A DNA stretch of 64,000 nucleotides from Flammulina velutipes. Its lineage: Eukaryota > Basidiomycota > Agaricomycetes > Agaricales > Physalacriaceae. The stretch lies in assembly GCA_011800155.1 (NCBI GenBank), contig JAALGH010000023.1:1-64000 (forward strand). Direction: 5' to 3'. Each line of letters begins with the position of its first letter. The stretch's first letter is position 1. Positions 23,066 to 34,255 of the stretch are shown here, in pieces. The notes under the pieces are model-generated. The model was not told the DNA's origin. It saw only the letters and a list, made by a program, of their open reading frames with translations, and searched no databases. The translations under genes and the position numbers were made by a program.

Positions 23066-23966
23066 CCAGTAATATCTGTGATTTTGTAGTAACAAAGGGT
23101 GGGTGGACCACAATGTTACAACACATTTGTTGACACACGTTGCAATAAATCTTCGTAAGTACTTCATTCCCAGAGCCTGAGTACTGCAATCATAACCACC
23201 CCTCGGATATATGGGTGCATGCTCTCTCATTGCGTTGACATCGCCTTGTAGATGTCACTACAGCATGTTGCAATGCCATTCCGTTGGAAAAGACGGACAA
23301 GCTTGAAAAGCCAATATATTAAGTGTACAAGGTAGCGTGCAAGTGGCGTGTTAGACGGTGACGATCCTGTACCGGCCGCCCCATATATAATGTGTGATGC
23401 CGACAAAGAAGGCTAATTTGCTCGGAAACTTGATACTCGACAATGCAAACAAAGCAACTCATGGTTCACTCTGACCATGCGATATTGCCTACCTTTGCTT
23501 CTTACCACCACCATCGTGCCACTGAATCCTATGAGTGGCCTTTCTTCATACAGCCTCAACAAATGTTTCGCGCCCGCCGTACCGGCATCCACCCTGAGGG
23601 TCACTTCAACCACGCATCCGGAAGCGCCACTGATCGCGGGTGGAATGCGCCACTCCATGTGTTGCAATTCACTGTTGTAATAGACTACTAATTGTGATGG
23701 TGTTACAAGTGCATTGCAATAGTTTCTGTTAACATTAGGTCAGTTGGAACACACCAATAGTAAGTGAAGCAGCAGTGTTGTTATCAATACAGCGTAATAA
23801 CGACTATTGAAATACTATCCAAACCATTAATAGTGCGCGCTAGCTAGGAAAAGTTTAGCAAAGGCAAGAATTCAGAATCTATATGTGGTAACTAGCGTAG
23901 TAACGGGTCCATTGCAACGTTTGGGTCTACCCACCCTTTGTTGCCACAAAATCCCAGCCAAGTCAG
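23066..23966 (+). mobile_element. 901 bp non-autonomous DNA element, copy 2
   Basis: This is the second copy of the element at 16811-17711, in the same orientation and with no difference noticed by eye. A direct repeat TGATGG(C) flanks it (before 23066 and after 23966), which may be the target-site duplication. Short GTTGCAAT-like motifs recur inside. No transposase is encoded. It lies 300 bp upstream (in gene direction) of the glycyl-tRNA synthetase remnant. Confidence 0.75.
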
Positions 23967-24344
23967 TGATGGCAGCTTGTAAATGATCCCCTGACACTGG
24001 CGTCGTTTTTCAGGCTTAAAGGCCAACTGAGGCGCATTCAAATGCTACAGACAAGGTGAGCTACGTCAAAAACTATGTAGAAACACGAACCTTGTGTCCC
24101 GTGCACTCATCCTTTGCCCTCTTCAATTCTTCTATCGTGCGAAAGCTGCGTCGTCGCCATTTCCAAGGTCTCTATCAGAACGATATTCCATCCGTCTCCA
24201 GCGTGTATCGTCTTAATAGTGTCCAGTTGGGTATGTCCACAATCAGGAATGCGGATGTTCGAAGACGGGTTCCGTAACCACCACGCTCCTACATGACGAG
24301 CTGGCTGTACTGGATGGCTACGGACAGATAAGGGGAGATTAGTC

Positions 24345-24560
24345 AAGGAAAAGAGCATCATAACGAAGCGCACCTAGTCCGGCCTGTGATCATATTGCTA
24401 TCCATTCCCATACCACATTTCCTTGTATTTACCGGATGTTGAACGCGAAAGATGCGAGGGAGCGTAGCGCAGAAGAATATATCCAGTCGACCATGGAGGT
24501 AGCTCCGAAAGAGGTATAGGCTTTGCATTTGTTTGTCTGCGACGGCGCCACACTTTCGCC
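24345..24560 (-). repeat. diverged duplicate block, left copy
   Basis: Shares AAGGAAAAGAGCATCA, CGAAGCGCACC, CATTCCCATACC and TTTGTTTGTCTGC-like words with 27258-27470 in the same order. Gene-like on the minus strand (intron signals) but not translatable as one frame. Confidence 0.5.
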
Positions 24561-25588
24561 AAATATCATCATACTTGGGGGCAGGTTATCGAATGTATTG
24601 ATATTCATGTGTCTAAACCGGGTTTATTAGTTTTATGAACAAATGTGCTAAAGATATACAGTCTAACATTATACGTACCCCACCTACGAAGTTTCAAGAG
24701 CCAAAGGTCGACCTCGCAGCAGTTCTCTGCGTACATCACCGCTACTTAGGAATCATATTCGACCTTGGAACACACAGGGATTTCATCGAAGCGGCCCAAT
24801 TTGTGGCTCTTCAGAGTCATTTCTCCACCTTGTAAAGATCAAAAGGACAGTGTACCTAACGTAGCTATTGCGTCTCGTGGACGAAAATGAATGTTTCAAT
24901 CAGGTATTATATCCTGCGTATCAGCCGAAAGTGCATACAATGAATTCTGAGGTGGTCGAGTATGGATGTGCGCCACACAGAGGACGGGCCGGATGAGGTC
25001 GCAACATGTATCGTTCGCGTAGGCATTTTCAGTTCCCTATATGAAGCTATTGAAAGGTGAGATAGAACGTCCACGTACTGTATTACTATCCGGATCTTCG
25101 TTATGTAGTAGAAACCTGACAAGCTTACCAAGTGTGCGGAACACTTTGCCGTACAGACACTTTAAAAATATGGCTGGGACAATAAGGAGCTGTTTCCCGA
25201 GCCCCGCGAAGAGGGCAGGTGCGTTCCTCTGGTCCAATTTCGACGTCAATGAGTTGAACATAAGTAAACGGCTGATAGGTCGCATTCGATAGTTCGAACT
25301 CACCAATAGGTTGGATAATGCATGAGAGTCGGTCATATGGCCCCTTGATCCGCCCATTGATCGCTGGCAAATGCGCTGACGCTGAATACGCGGCGGCGGC
25401 GGCGGAACGCGCCAATGGTCGACTCATTAATCTGACACACAGTGAGGCCGGACGTACTGCTACCAAGGACGTTCCACCAACAGACTTACTGAAAATATTG
25501 GCGAGGAATGCATTTTACATAGTTCCGAAAATGGTGGGAGATCAAATGCTGAATCTGGCGTGCGATACACGTGTTCGCTAGTCTGCAA

Positions 25589-25621
25589 AAACTTCGGCTC
25601 CCTTTAAGGGAGCCGAAGTTT
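25589..25621. repeat. 33 bp near-perfect palindrome
   Basis: Two 16 bp arms starting AAACTTCGGCTCCC and ending GGGAGCCGAAGTTT pair perfectly around one unpaired base. There is no poly-T tract that would suggest a polymerase III terminator context, and no coding frame around it. Confidence 0.7.
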
Positions 25622-27257
25622 CAAATTTCCGTCATGTGTAAGTCACGTTTAATGATCGATCACAGCCTCAAACCTCATTAAGGACGCGTCGCGTCGCCAC
25701 GAAGAGGAGGATAGAAGATCTCTATTCTGTCAATAAGCAAAGAATTATGCTGAATATTACACTTTCCGTGATGAATAATTCATTCTGACACTGGGAGAGT
25801 TCATTCAAGGCCCCAGCGCTGCCAGTAGGGTACTTGAAATGGAGCTGGAGACAGTGAGGATTGCTAGCGCGATTGGATATGATTTCTTTGGATTAGATAT
25901 ACGACTTTGCTTTGCATTTATTGTCTGGAATGAACTCAACACTGAATTGGAACCCATGGCAGCTAGATACACACCAAATCACACTTGTTTCAGGAGGAAA
26001 TTGCAAGGAAAGTTGTGGATGATATATCCGAGTGATATAGAGACATTCATAGTTGACAACACATCACGCAGAGGCAAAATAGTGGGACAAATGCACATGA
26101 TGAGCTCATCATGCGGAACTCCATGAAATTCGAAGATAAGTCTGGCTGAGACGAGGGTTGCGATGAACAGAAACATTTTCGGACTTGGTGGAATATGCAC
26201 AACCGCATCACATATAAACGATGGGGCCTGAAAATGTGACTACGGCAACACCTTCGTCTTCACGAACGGATGAATGGATGCATCAAGTTCGGCTTTGAGC
26301 ATGCGGGAAGCGAAAGCAGAGTCAGTGAAGTCATTTTCGACGACGGTGCACCGTGGGGCACGTCTCTGGCAGTCAAAGAAAGTACATCAATGGCGAGGTT
26401 GGCTGGGAAGGTATCCAAACTATGCATTGGAAATCAAAGGTACATCAATACTATCTGTGCGTCTAGTTTTATAATGGAAAAAGACGGAAAGGATTCGCCA
26501 CCTACCGAACGGAAATGTAAGAGGTGCCACGGGGGACAAGCCTTAAGGATTCAGTACCTGCTTGAAGGGCGATACATAGCACTCCGGTTTGACTCCGACA
26601 ATGGCCATCCTAAATCAATGAAGATACCAAATCAGTCACAGCTCAAGCTCGAAAGACGTACTGACCTGCTGGCTCGCATACAATCCATCACTTTGAAGTA
26701 ATGATCCCAGACGACGAGCGCTATCCCCGAGCAGGGCAAAAATATGAGGAAGCCCATACATACAGCATGTTCGTGATTCGAACTTGCCCCGTGCATCGTC
26801 GACGATACAGAAATGAGAGCTTAGTGGACGGATGAAACCTCGAGGGAGCGAGCGTGGGTAGACAGAAGACGGAAGGGAGGCGTCTATCGCATTCTACAGC
26901 TTTGTCCGTGAATATAGATTGACAGAGGGTAACAGACGCACCAGGCGCTATAGTCAAGGATTTGGCCTCATAGTAGCATCATAGGCAGACGACACTGATG
27001 TCGAGAACTCTCTGAGGCGAGAGCGGAGGTGGAAACGAATGAACCGGGAAGGACCGACTCTACGAGATGTCTACGGCAAGAAACACGGGTCAACGAAGGG
27101 AGCGAGTCCGTATCGTGTATCGTGTTACATTCGTCTGGCTATCGTCTCCAGCGCGTACGCGTTGAGGGATCATTCAAAAGCCAAGACTCAAAATGACCAC
27201 CTTTGGATATGAGGGGTGCTAGATTGGATCCTGTGAAGAGAAAAGAAACAATTAGGC

Positions 27258-27470
27258 AAGGAAAAGAGCATCACGACGAAGCGCACCTCCGAGGCCTATG
27301 ATCCTGTTGCTAATTATTCATTCCCATACCGCCTTTCCTTTCGTTAGACCAATGTTCGAGACGAAAGACGGGAAGGAATGGAGTGGAAACGTGCAAAAGG
27401 ATGGTCTGAAATGGCCTCGGCTTTGCAGTTGTTTGTCTGCCATGCACCGAGGACGCCACACTTCCACATT
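27258..27470 (-). repeat. diverged duplicate block, right copy
   Basis: Partner of 24345-24560. The intron-like segment on the minus strand here is GTGCGCTTCGTCGTGATG to TTCACAG, and the words flanking it match the left copy. Confidence 0.5.
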
Positions 27471-28014
27471 CCTGGAGACAGGATACTTGAATAAATGTGG
27501 ATTAAAGTGTTAAAATAAAGCTGATGAATTTGATTACGAACGCGGGGAAGATACATAAGTCTAAAGTCGGCCAAACATCTTCAGTGGACGCGAAGATTGT
27601 GGCGAAGATTGTGGAGGGTGTACCTAACGTGGATATATTTCTACTACAGTATACCTATAGCTTTCGTCAATGCGCGGGATAACATAATCGTAGGTGCGCG
27701 CACCAAGATCCTGTCGTTCGACAACGTATACGGGGTTTCCATTATTGCCTATACAGTATGTCAGAATCCTAAATCTGCGGAACAATCAGCTAAGCGTCGT
27801 TCTGCATCGCGAAAGCACACCTACGCGATGGGAATAGGAAGTGGGAAGGTTGAAGTGGGAGGATATGTAGCTGAGGCGTGTCCCAGAAAGCTGGTAAAGC
27901 ATATTGAGTCATAACAAAAATCGTATAAAGTATATGTCCAAATGCCTAAGCGGCTAGCGCCAGAGTCCTATTGCCGCCTTGAGATGAAGTGAGTAACTCA
28001 ACAAAGCACGCCTG

Positions 28015-28560
28015 CTACTGTAGTGTATCTGTTGCACGTTCTAACGCCTGAGAAGATATCCAGCCGACCATGTTGACATGAAGGAGACGTACCATGTTGC
28101 GATAACTTCGGTACCGTCGCATTCTACATGTTTCGACGAAGATATTGCATTTCCGACGGTGCTGTATCGATAGGTGGCGAACAAAATTGTTCGAACAGCG
28201 ACAAGGTGTCGTCCAGGGGCATATATCGGTCAACGGGGAAGCGTAGGTGAAGAATGAGTATTTCGGAGAGCCGCAGGCGGCGCGAGAGAACCGCCTGCAT
28301 AGCCCTTTCGAAATGAGGAACAGGTGGGGTGAGGAAATTAGATAGGCAAGAGAGAGTTTGCCGTCCAAATGTAGACCAACCGGTACGAGCTAAGTCACGG
28401 GAAGGGCGTACACACGTCTTGGGACAGCGGCGTGGTTGAGGAGAAGATAGGATGGTAAAGGGGAGGGTAGATCCCTACTGGCTGGTGGATTCATTGGCGT
28501 AGAGACTTGAGCCGTCGGTACGGTCCCGAGAGAGAAGTCGACAATTTTGAAGAAAGCAAG
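28015..28560 (-). pseudogene. fragment of unrecognised family A
   Basis: The minus strand reads HFERAMQAVLSRRLRLSEI followed by SLFEQFCSP and EMQYLRRNM, then a stop. The first part matches HFERVMRAVHLDRLRLYEI at 58.2 kb, so this is a second member of the same family. The function is unknown to me. The open reading is about 65 codons and lacks the upstream and downstream exons seen at 57-58 kb. Confidence 0.45.
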
Positions 28561-28589
28561 GAGGCCAACCACCAGAATCGATGTATTGC

Positions 28590-28800
28590 TGCGTGCTGAA
28601 GGTCTTCAAGGGGTGATCGCTTCGCGGAGGGGTCTATGCGCTAGAGATCATGGTCAGCCAAGGCAAGGATATCGAAACGCTACGCACCTATGTCGGAATG
28701 AACGCGAGAAGAGCTCTCTAAACTCTGATCGCTGCGAGAAGGGGTCTAGGTGTAGGAAATGCTGGCCAGCCAAGGCAAAGACACCGAAAGAACACACACC
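28590..28800 (-). repeat. tandem duplication of a family A exon-intron unit
   Basis: Two diverged units of roughly 130 bp (about 28600-28690 and 28725-28800) share GATCGCT.CG, GGGGTCTA, CAGCCAAGGCAA and CACCT in order. On the minus strand each is an intron (GTGCGTAG... and GTGTGTGT..., ending CTAG) followed by an ACCCCTyCtCGC exon start. That exon start resembles one near 58375. Confidence 0.45.
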
Positions 28801-29249
28801 TGGGTTGCGATACTACGTCCGTTTATCCCGGGCAGACGTCCTACACAACGCGGACAGGCGTGGTGTGGTGGTCTGTCTTTGTTTGACTGTGACCTGCGTC
28901 CGACGCGTCAGCGTCCTGCGACGCTAATATCAGGATGTTGGGTTAGAAGTGTTCAGATAGGGTTAAAGTGGGACGCACCAGAGCGGGTCTAGAGAATTGT
29001 CTACAAATCTATCAACGCTCTTCATCTATTCCTTCCTTCTTATTCGCCCGCAGTTTCTTCGTTCGCCGTCCATCCGGTAGGCAGGCGCATTTGTGGATAA
29101 TCGTAGTAGCAAGGAGCGTCGAAAGAGGCGGGATTGGACGACGACGGTGGCGCTCCAGTAAATATGAACGTAGATGATGGCGGTACGAAAGAAAGTAATT
29201 TATTGCACGTGACCATTGTACAAGTTTGGCGTTGAGGCGTCCCGCCACA

Positions 29250-29420
29250 TTACATCTGCTTCCTACGTTCGAGTTGTTCTTTTACCAGAAAGTTGACTTG
29301 ATTTGAGTGCTTCTTCCAACGTTTCACCTCTTCCTCCAGCATATTCTTTTCGCGTTCCAATGCGACGAGCTCTTCTTCTTTTCGCTCGTGATACTTCCTC
29401 TGTACCACAACGAGTGGGTA
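29250..29420 (-). pseudogene. terminal exon-like piece with coiled coil
   Basis: A frame of about 50 codons reads KYHERKEEELVALEREKNML then EEEVKRWKKHSNQV and VKEQLERRKQM before a TAA at 29250-29252. The strict heptad-like charge pattern is typical of a real coiled-coil C-terminus. Upstream exons could not be joined with confidence. The family is unknown. Confidence 0.3.
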
Positions 29421-30720
29421 CAATACATGGAACCACCGCCGTCAGAGATTATTGTTACGAATGCCAAAGCAACATTGGAACGGCGACGGAATTCAGTTCA
29501 ATCCTCTCCCCCAATTGATGTGGTAATGCAAGATTGATTTCGAACTAGGTTAAAAAAAACACCTCATCAATACAGAAATCGAAGATAGTCACTACCAGGG
29601 CCTTACGAATCGCTTTCCGACGCGCCCGGAATCCATCCAAACGGGTGGGAACTCTGCTATCTGGAGGTAAGTAAGCATATTGTATGGAAATACAAGAATG
29701 ACTTCCCCAGCGCTCGTTATCCGTTCTGGGGGACCAAAGGAACCTATTCCACCCAGTGGTACATCAGGCGCAGCAGCTGCAATGGTCGAAAGTCGGATCC
29801 GCAGAGGTCATTCCAAAGAGGTGCGCCACACAACGTCGATGTTGGAAGTATCTATGTTTGGAGGGCCACCAGGCGTTAACGGCGGACTGCGAGGGCATGA
29901 GATAGTCGGGCACGGTCCTTTGTGCAGTCACAGATCCGAGAGAGATGAGAGAGACTGACGTTGGTCCAATGGCTAGGAAATCGGTATCATTGCACCAAGG
30001 CAGGAGTATATATGGAGATGGCAAAACGGCGAGTTTTCTTCCATTGCGCGTATTAAGCATCGAAGACGGAGGGAACGGAGAACAACGAAAACGTCAGGTG
30101 GTTGGCAGCAGGCGTGATGATCCAGCCACAGCGCGGGCCAGTGAGAGCGTAGACGGAGGGAGTCTTGCTTTAGTAGGCGGTCATATGGATGGCTCGGGAA
30201 TTGTCGTCATCGTTAGGTAGAGCTAGCAGCATACACATGGAGTGTCCGGGCAGATACGCCCAAGTCCAAAAGAATGGTAAACATACAAATCTATGCGCGG
30301 AACGGGATCAACGACAGGAAGACTTATCATCTAGGAAGACACACCCGAGCCAAAGCATGCCCGACAGCGTCGTTTCTCTTCCTGATCCTTCTCGTCCCAC
30401 AGCAAATATTCAATTCCAGTGGGAGTAGCCAGGCCGAAAACAAAGAAAACCCCGGAAATCGGGAGAGCAGCACAACAACCTTGACAGTCCTATCCAATGT
30501 CAGTCATCGTCATCGTCGTCGCCTTGTCGTCTCCGAATCATCATCGCCTCGTCCGAGTCCGAATCTTCTCGTCATCGCCGCTGCTGCCTAATGTCGGCAT
30601 CCCAGACTGAAAACTACTGTCTATCGACGAAATGAATGTCGATGGTCTTGCAGAGTGCTATTCTTTATTCACCAAACACGAGGGAGGACATTTGGAAGAG
30701 CAAGGTGTAGGGAACGATGA
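29421..30720. other. region with no recognised gene
   Basis: Overlapping open frames on both strands (29680-29958 plus, 29764-30060 minus, 30274-30591 plus) show no motif. A simple-sequence stretch of CATCGTC-type repeats lies near 30500-30560. Confidence 0.35.
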
Positions 30721-31034
30721 TCATGGTCGCCGGGAAAGAAAGGTCAAGTTTGTCTTTGTTTGACCAAAGGTTCCAAGTGCGCCACCACACACTAAAAGAT
30801 TGATTCTTGGCTGATCCTTGAAGTTTGAAGAGCCATACTTGGACGATAACTAGAAGTTCTTGACTCCGGCGCTTGACTTTCGGCATGTTTTCTACTCACT
30901 ATCTTTGAGGCATCGTCCAGGCGCCGCCTGGTACCATTTCCACACTGAGTGACATCGCCAAGTACGTTCTTTACATTTGTAGTGCTAGACGAGCTTACGG
31001 CCCCGCCTTCGGCAGGAGGACTCGCTGCGCTCAT
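30721..31034 (-). CDS. small hypothetical protein, head-to-head with the Mug135-like gene
   Basis: An ATG at 31034 opens a 45-codon exon ending at 30900. A 50 bp intron (30850-30899, GTGAGT...TTCTAG) joins exon 2 in phase, ending in TGA at 30721-30723, for 87 residues. The N-terminal half is serine/threonine-rich (SSSSTTNVKNVLGDV). The second half reads SSKYGSSNFKDQPRI, then NLLVCGGALGTFGQTKTNL. I do not recognise a family. Without splicing, the first frame would end soon after. Its start lies only 134 bp from the start of the divergent Mug135-like gene, so the two probably share a promoter region. The exact 3' exon is uncertain, because another frame remains open to about 30665. Confidence 0.45.
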
Positions 31035-31168
31035 ATTTAATTAAAGAGACTTCATTATTTACCGCCGAGAGGCCGGCCCAACATCCAAATCGGGACGCAC
31101 GTGCTAAGGGCAGAAGACCAAAGACTTCCCGGACCTAGGTAATTCCAACTTCTTCTTCGACAACCAAC
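31035..31168. promoter_or_regulatory. shared divergent promoter region
   Basis: This 134 bp region between two divergent start codons must hold the proximal promoters of both genes. It has an AT-rich patch (ATATTTAATTAAAG) close to the minus-strand gene. Confidence 0.4.
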
Positions 31169-32034
31169 ATGCCACAGGACGACAACCTCCCGAATGGCTT
31201 GGATTTACTACGTCAGGATCCTAACCATATCTATGGGTCGCTAGTCTTCCCTACGCCTCCTACCAACCCTCCTAGCGACAATGACATTATCGCAGCATAT
31301 AAACTTGCATCGATGGCAGTCCGGGCGCAATGTAAACGTTTCCTAACTTTCTGTGACTCCAAACTCATTAAGCACACAGACCAGTCTTCTGGTCCTGGTA
31401 CTCCCAACCATGTCACCCCACCCGCTGTCGCTGCGTGTATTCGTTACGCAACCAGAGTCCAACTCCATTCGTTGGAAGCAGATGCTGCCCGTGCGTTGTT
31501 TGATTTCATCGTCTTTATCAAAGAATTAACATATCCTATGTTGATGCTTAGCCTTGTGGTTTCAACCTGTTCGTGAACAAATTCAAAGAATCGAGAATAA
31601 GATAGATAAACTCACAAACTATGTACTCCAAGTGAGCCCTCTCTCCTTTCTTCCTTTGATTTTCACTCACTATCTCAATTTATCATCAATTAGCATCGAA
31701 ACACCCTGGTGTCCGAAGGGCCCTTTGAGGAGATTCACTTTGTTGATGGACAGGCTCCGTGGGGTGCTCGTGTTGCCGGTCCGCGTCCGGTAAGTCTCGA
31801 TAAAATTTTCTGGTGTTAAGACTAAAAGCTTTCATTCAGCAGAATCATGATATCACCCTTCCACGTTTGGATACCGCCCTCGCCATCCGCAACCTTAGCC
31901 TGGAGGAGAGCTATTGTTACTTCAAAGGCTACTTCCCAGATGCCCAGATGATTAATGGCAACGGCGCACTCCCCAAAAGAATCAACGCAATCTTCCGAGC
32001 CATTGGTCGTGCTGATCTTGCTGAAGATAACTAA
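31169..32034 (+). CDS. Mug135-like C-terminal domain protein
   Basis: Four exons join in phase: 31169-31490, 31552-31631, 31694-31789 and 31840-32034, giving 230 residues. The introns are 61, 62 and 50 bp with GTGCGT, GTGAGC and GTAAGT donors. The N-terminal part starts MPQDDNLPNGLDLLRQDP and is helical. A short coiled-coil-like segment, WFQPVREQIQRIENKIDKLT, precedes the domain. The C-terminal part (PFEEIHFVDGQAPW, LPRLDTALAIRNLSLEES, YFKGYFPDAQ, INAIFRAIGRADL) fits the Mug135 C-terminal domain, named after a fission-yeast protein induced in meiosis, whose molecular role is not known. This domain is widespread and multi-copy in Agaricomycetes. The gene is complete, with no stops or frame breaks. 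Confidence 0.75.
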
Positions 32035-33152
32035 GTTTGTGTAACGGCCCATTCCGCATTGGGCATGGATATTGATTACTGTTTGTTTCGGACCTTATCG
32101 CTCGCGTTCCGCTCGCTTGTACTTTACTCTTTACTCTTACCCTCGTCGTTTCGTCGTTTCGTCTACTTCACGCCTCGTGTTCTTTCGTCCCCGCGGTCCT
32201 CATTGGACTCAATATCATATATTTGACGTGTTCGCTAGGGGCTCGGGTTCAACTGTCAACGCGAGGTTACAGTTTTTTGAACACCAAAACGATTTTGTGT
32301 CTACAAGGGACAAAAGTCAAGTCAACGCTTGGTTGACGTTGCAGAACGACTGTGTGGGTAGTCGAGGATTCTCTCACAGGTGTGTAAGGCATCTGTAACT
32401 CATCGCTGAATTTTTTTTAGCAACCTCGTGTTAGAGGGCACTGTCAGACGTGTCCAAAGCCACGTATACAACATCGGTCGATCCTAGGACTACCGACAAC
32501 TTCCTATTCGCGCGATTCCGTCGATGAACGTGAATATGGCTTCAGGTGCTTCGAGACAGTCGAGACGCCTCCAAGGAAACGACCCTTCGTTCCAGGGATC
32601 ACTCCCAACATCTAGACGCACTCGGAGTCTAAGCTCGATTCTATCAGTATTCGCAAACATTAAGGAGATCCAAGACTTACATATCGTTCTAATGGTTGTA
32701 TTCGTGGTGCCAGACGTGTCCGTTCGTGGCCAGTGTCGAAAATGGAATTTGGTTCAAACCCAAGTGTGGCGGGGGGTCGAAATTGAAACAATGCGTAGTG
32801 GTCGATTTGTTCGCGTCAAAGCAGAGCTATGGTAGCACCTAGGAGACGTCGGAATTACGGTGACGATGCGTTCAGCGTAGGTGAATCTATAGCCACTTTC
32901 GTCATTTCTCGAATGAGAGGCTACATGATGTTCTTGTCAGTATTTGCCCAATACAGCCATATCGGACATTCACATACATTAGTAGTCATGCTATCGCGTC
33001 TATTGAGTGACCCGCGAAGGAGGCATCGGCGATTATGACATTGAGTTCATCCTTACCGGTTAATGATAAAGTCGTTGACAGAGGTCCATTCCCCCGAGGT
33101 AGTGAATCGGAAACGGCTCCCAAATGAGATGAAAGACGTGGTGAAGTTGTAG
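32035..33152. other. region with no recognised gene
   Basis: This holds the 3' flank of the Mug135-like gene and a plus-strand frame of 103 codons (32524-32835), without motifs. The start of the MSH2 remnant bounds it on the right. Confidence 0.35.
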
Positions 33153-34255
33153 TTAAGGCGTCGACGGATTAGCGACGAGATTGGAAAACGAGCGAAAGGA
33201 GGCTAAGTAGCGTTTTGTCAGTCTTATGACACTCCCAAGAAAGGAGTACTTACATATCATAATGCGACTTGTAAGGCGCGTCCACAGTGTCCTAAGCATC
33301 GCCTGGCAATCGGAATGGATGAAGTGATATGCATAACGGGGCGGGTGTCGATAGCAAAATTGTTGTCGCAGGCCTTGCTGCTGATCTCTGATGCAATCTA
33401 ATGTGTCGTCTAGTATAGAGCCTTGCATCAGCCAAATTGGAATGAAGAGAAGGTACTCACACTCTTCGTCAATCGGAAGCAATAGCCATACTGTTGGCTG
33501 TTCTCTAGATGCAACTTCTTAACCAAGTCTAGCTCTAGATCTTCCCTGGCCGAAGCATGTTCCTCATCCAATCCATCCCGTGTCTAATGGCCACACCCTA
33601 TCAGATTATACCCATACAAACTGAAAGCAAACAGGGCTTACCTCGAGAAGCTGCTTCGCATACTCTTTCAGCCTCGGGCCAAAGTCAGGCTTTATAATAT
33701 AGCTGTGGTGATCCAACTGTTCCAGGTCAAGTGTCTGCTCGACCATTTCAGCGTAGGCCGACAGGTTTGTTTGGTATTCCTAGAGGGGTAAGATTAAGTC
33801 GTAAGGAAGGGACAATAAAGAACGAAGATACCCAAAGTAATACAAGTTGTTCTTCAGCGCCTTCTACGTCTCCAGTCCCCAGGTTGAACATCACCGTGTC
33901 TCAATTAAACCAAAAAGTTTTTGAACAACCTGGTATACACGAACGACGTCTTCGAGGGATGCCTGTGACTTCTGGAAACGTTTGGAGATGCGGTGTAGGT
34001 CTAGCAAGTTCTTCAAATATTCATCCTATTGCCCTTTTAGCTCCAAGAATAAAATAAAAGCATCATACTGGCACTTGGAGTGTCCTTCGGGAATTTGAAT
34101 CGTTGACGAATATTTCAACCAGGTTCTGTCGGCGACCTAAAGATAAAAGAGTGAGTATTAGCATTTCGGGTAGATGAACGAGCTGTACAAATTGATAAAT
34201 GGCTGCTTGAGCCATGTACCCAACAACCGTGTTCCTTACACTTGTTCAAGAGGGT
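33153..34255 (-). pseudogene. MSH2 (MutS homolog 2) fragment
   Basis: Minus-strand pieces in MSH2 order: LLNKCK, then LGTWLKQPFINL (about 34240), intron 34137-34188, [40 protein letters not shown] (about 33960), AYAEMVEQTLDLEQLDHHSY and KPDFGPRLKEYAKQLLE (about 33700). After a GTAAGC intron come [19 protein letters not shown] and [16 protein letters not shown] (about 33480). MSH2 is the core of the MutS-alpha/beta mismatch-recognition dimer. These pieces cover the core and lever/clamp domains (about residues 300-540 of 930). The mismatch-binding and ATPase domains are absent. The match fades after FRLTKS. It cannot make MSH2. The 5' end is joined to the PP1 fragment. Confidence 0.85.

Larger units (their letters stand above)
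23967..28014. other. 4 kb of unrecognised, partly duplicated sequence
   Basis: No protein family was recognised. Stretches near 24345-24560 and 27250-27470 are diverged copies of each other. On the minus strand both carry an intron-like segment starting GTGCGCTTCGT and ending in a YAG (about 24315-24372 and 27232-27290), so they are remnants of two related genes. Other open frames (25318-25581 plus, 26270-26701 plus, 27597-27914 plus) have no motif. Confidence 0.4.

Noticed and set aside
25589..25621. Palindrome as a transcription terminator
   Set aside because: Rho-independent terminators are bacterial; no T-tract follows, and no gene ends here.
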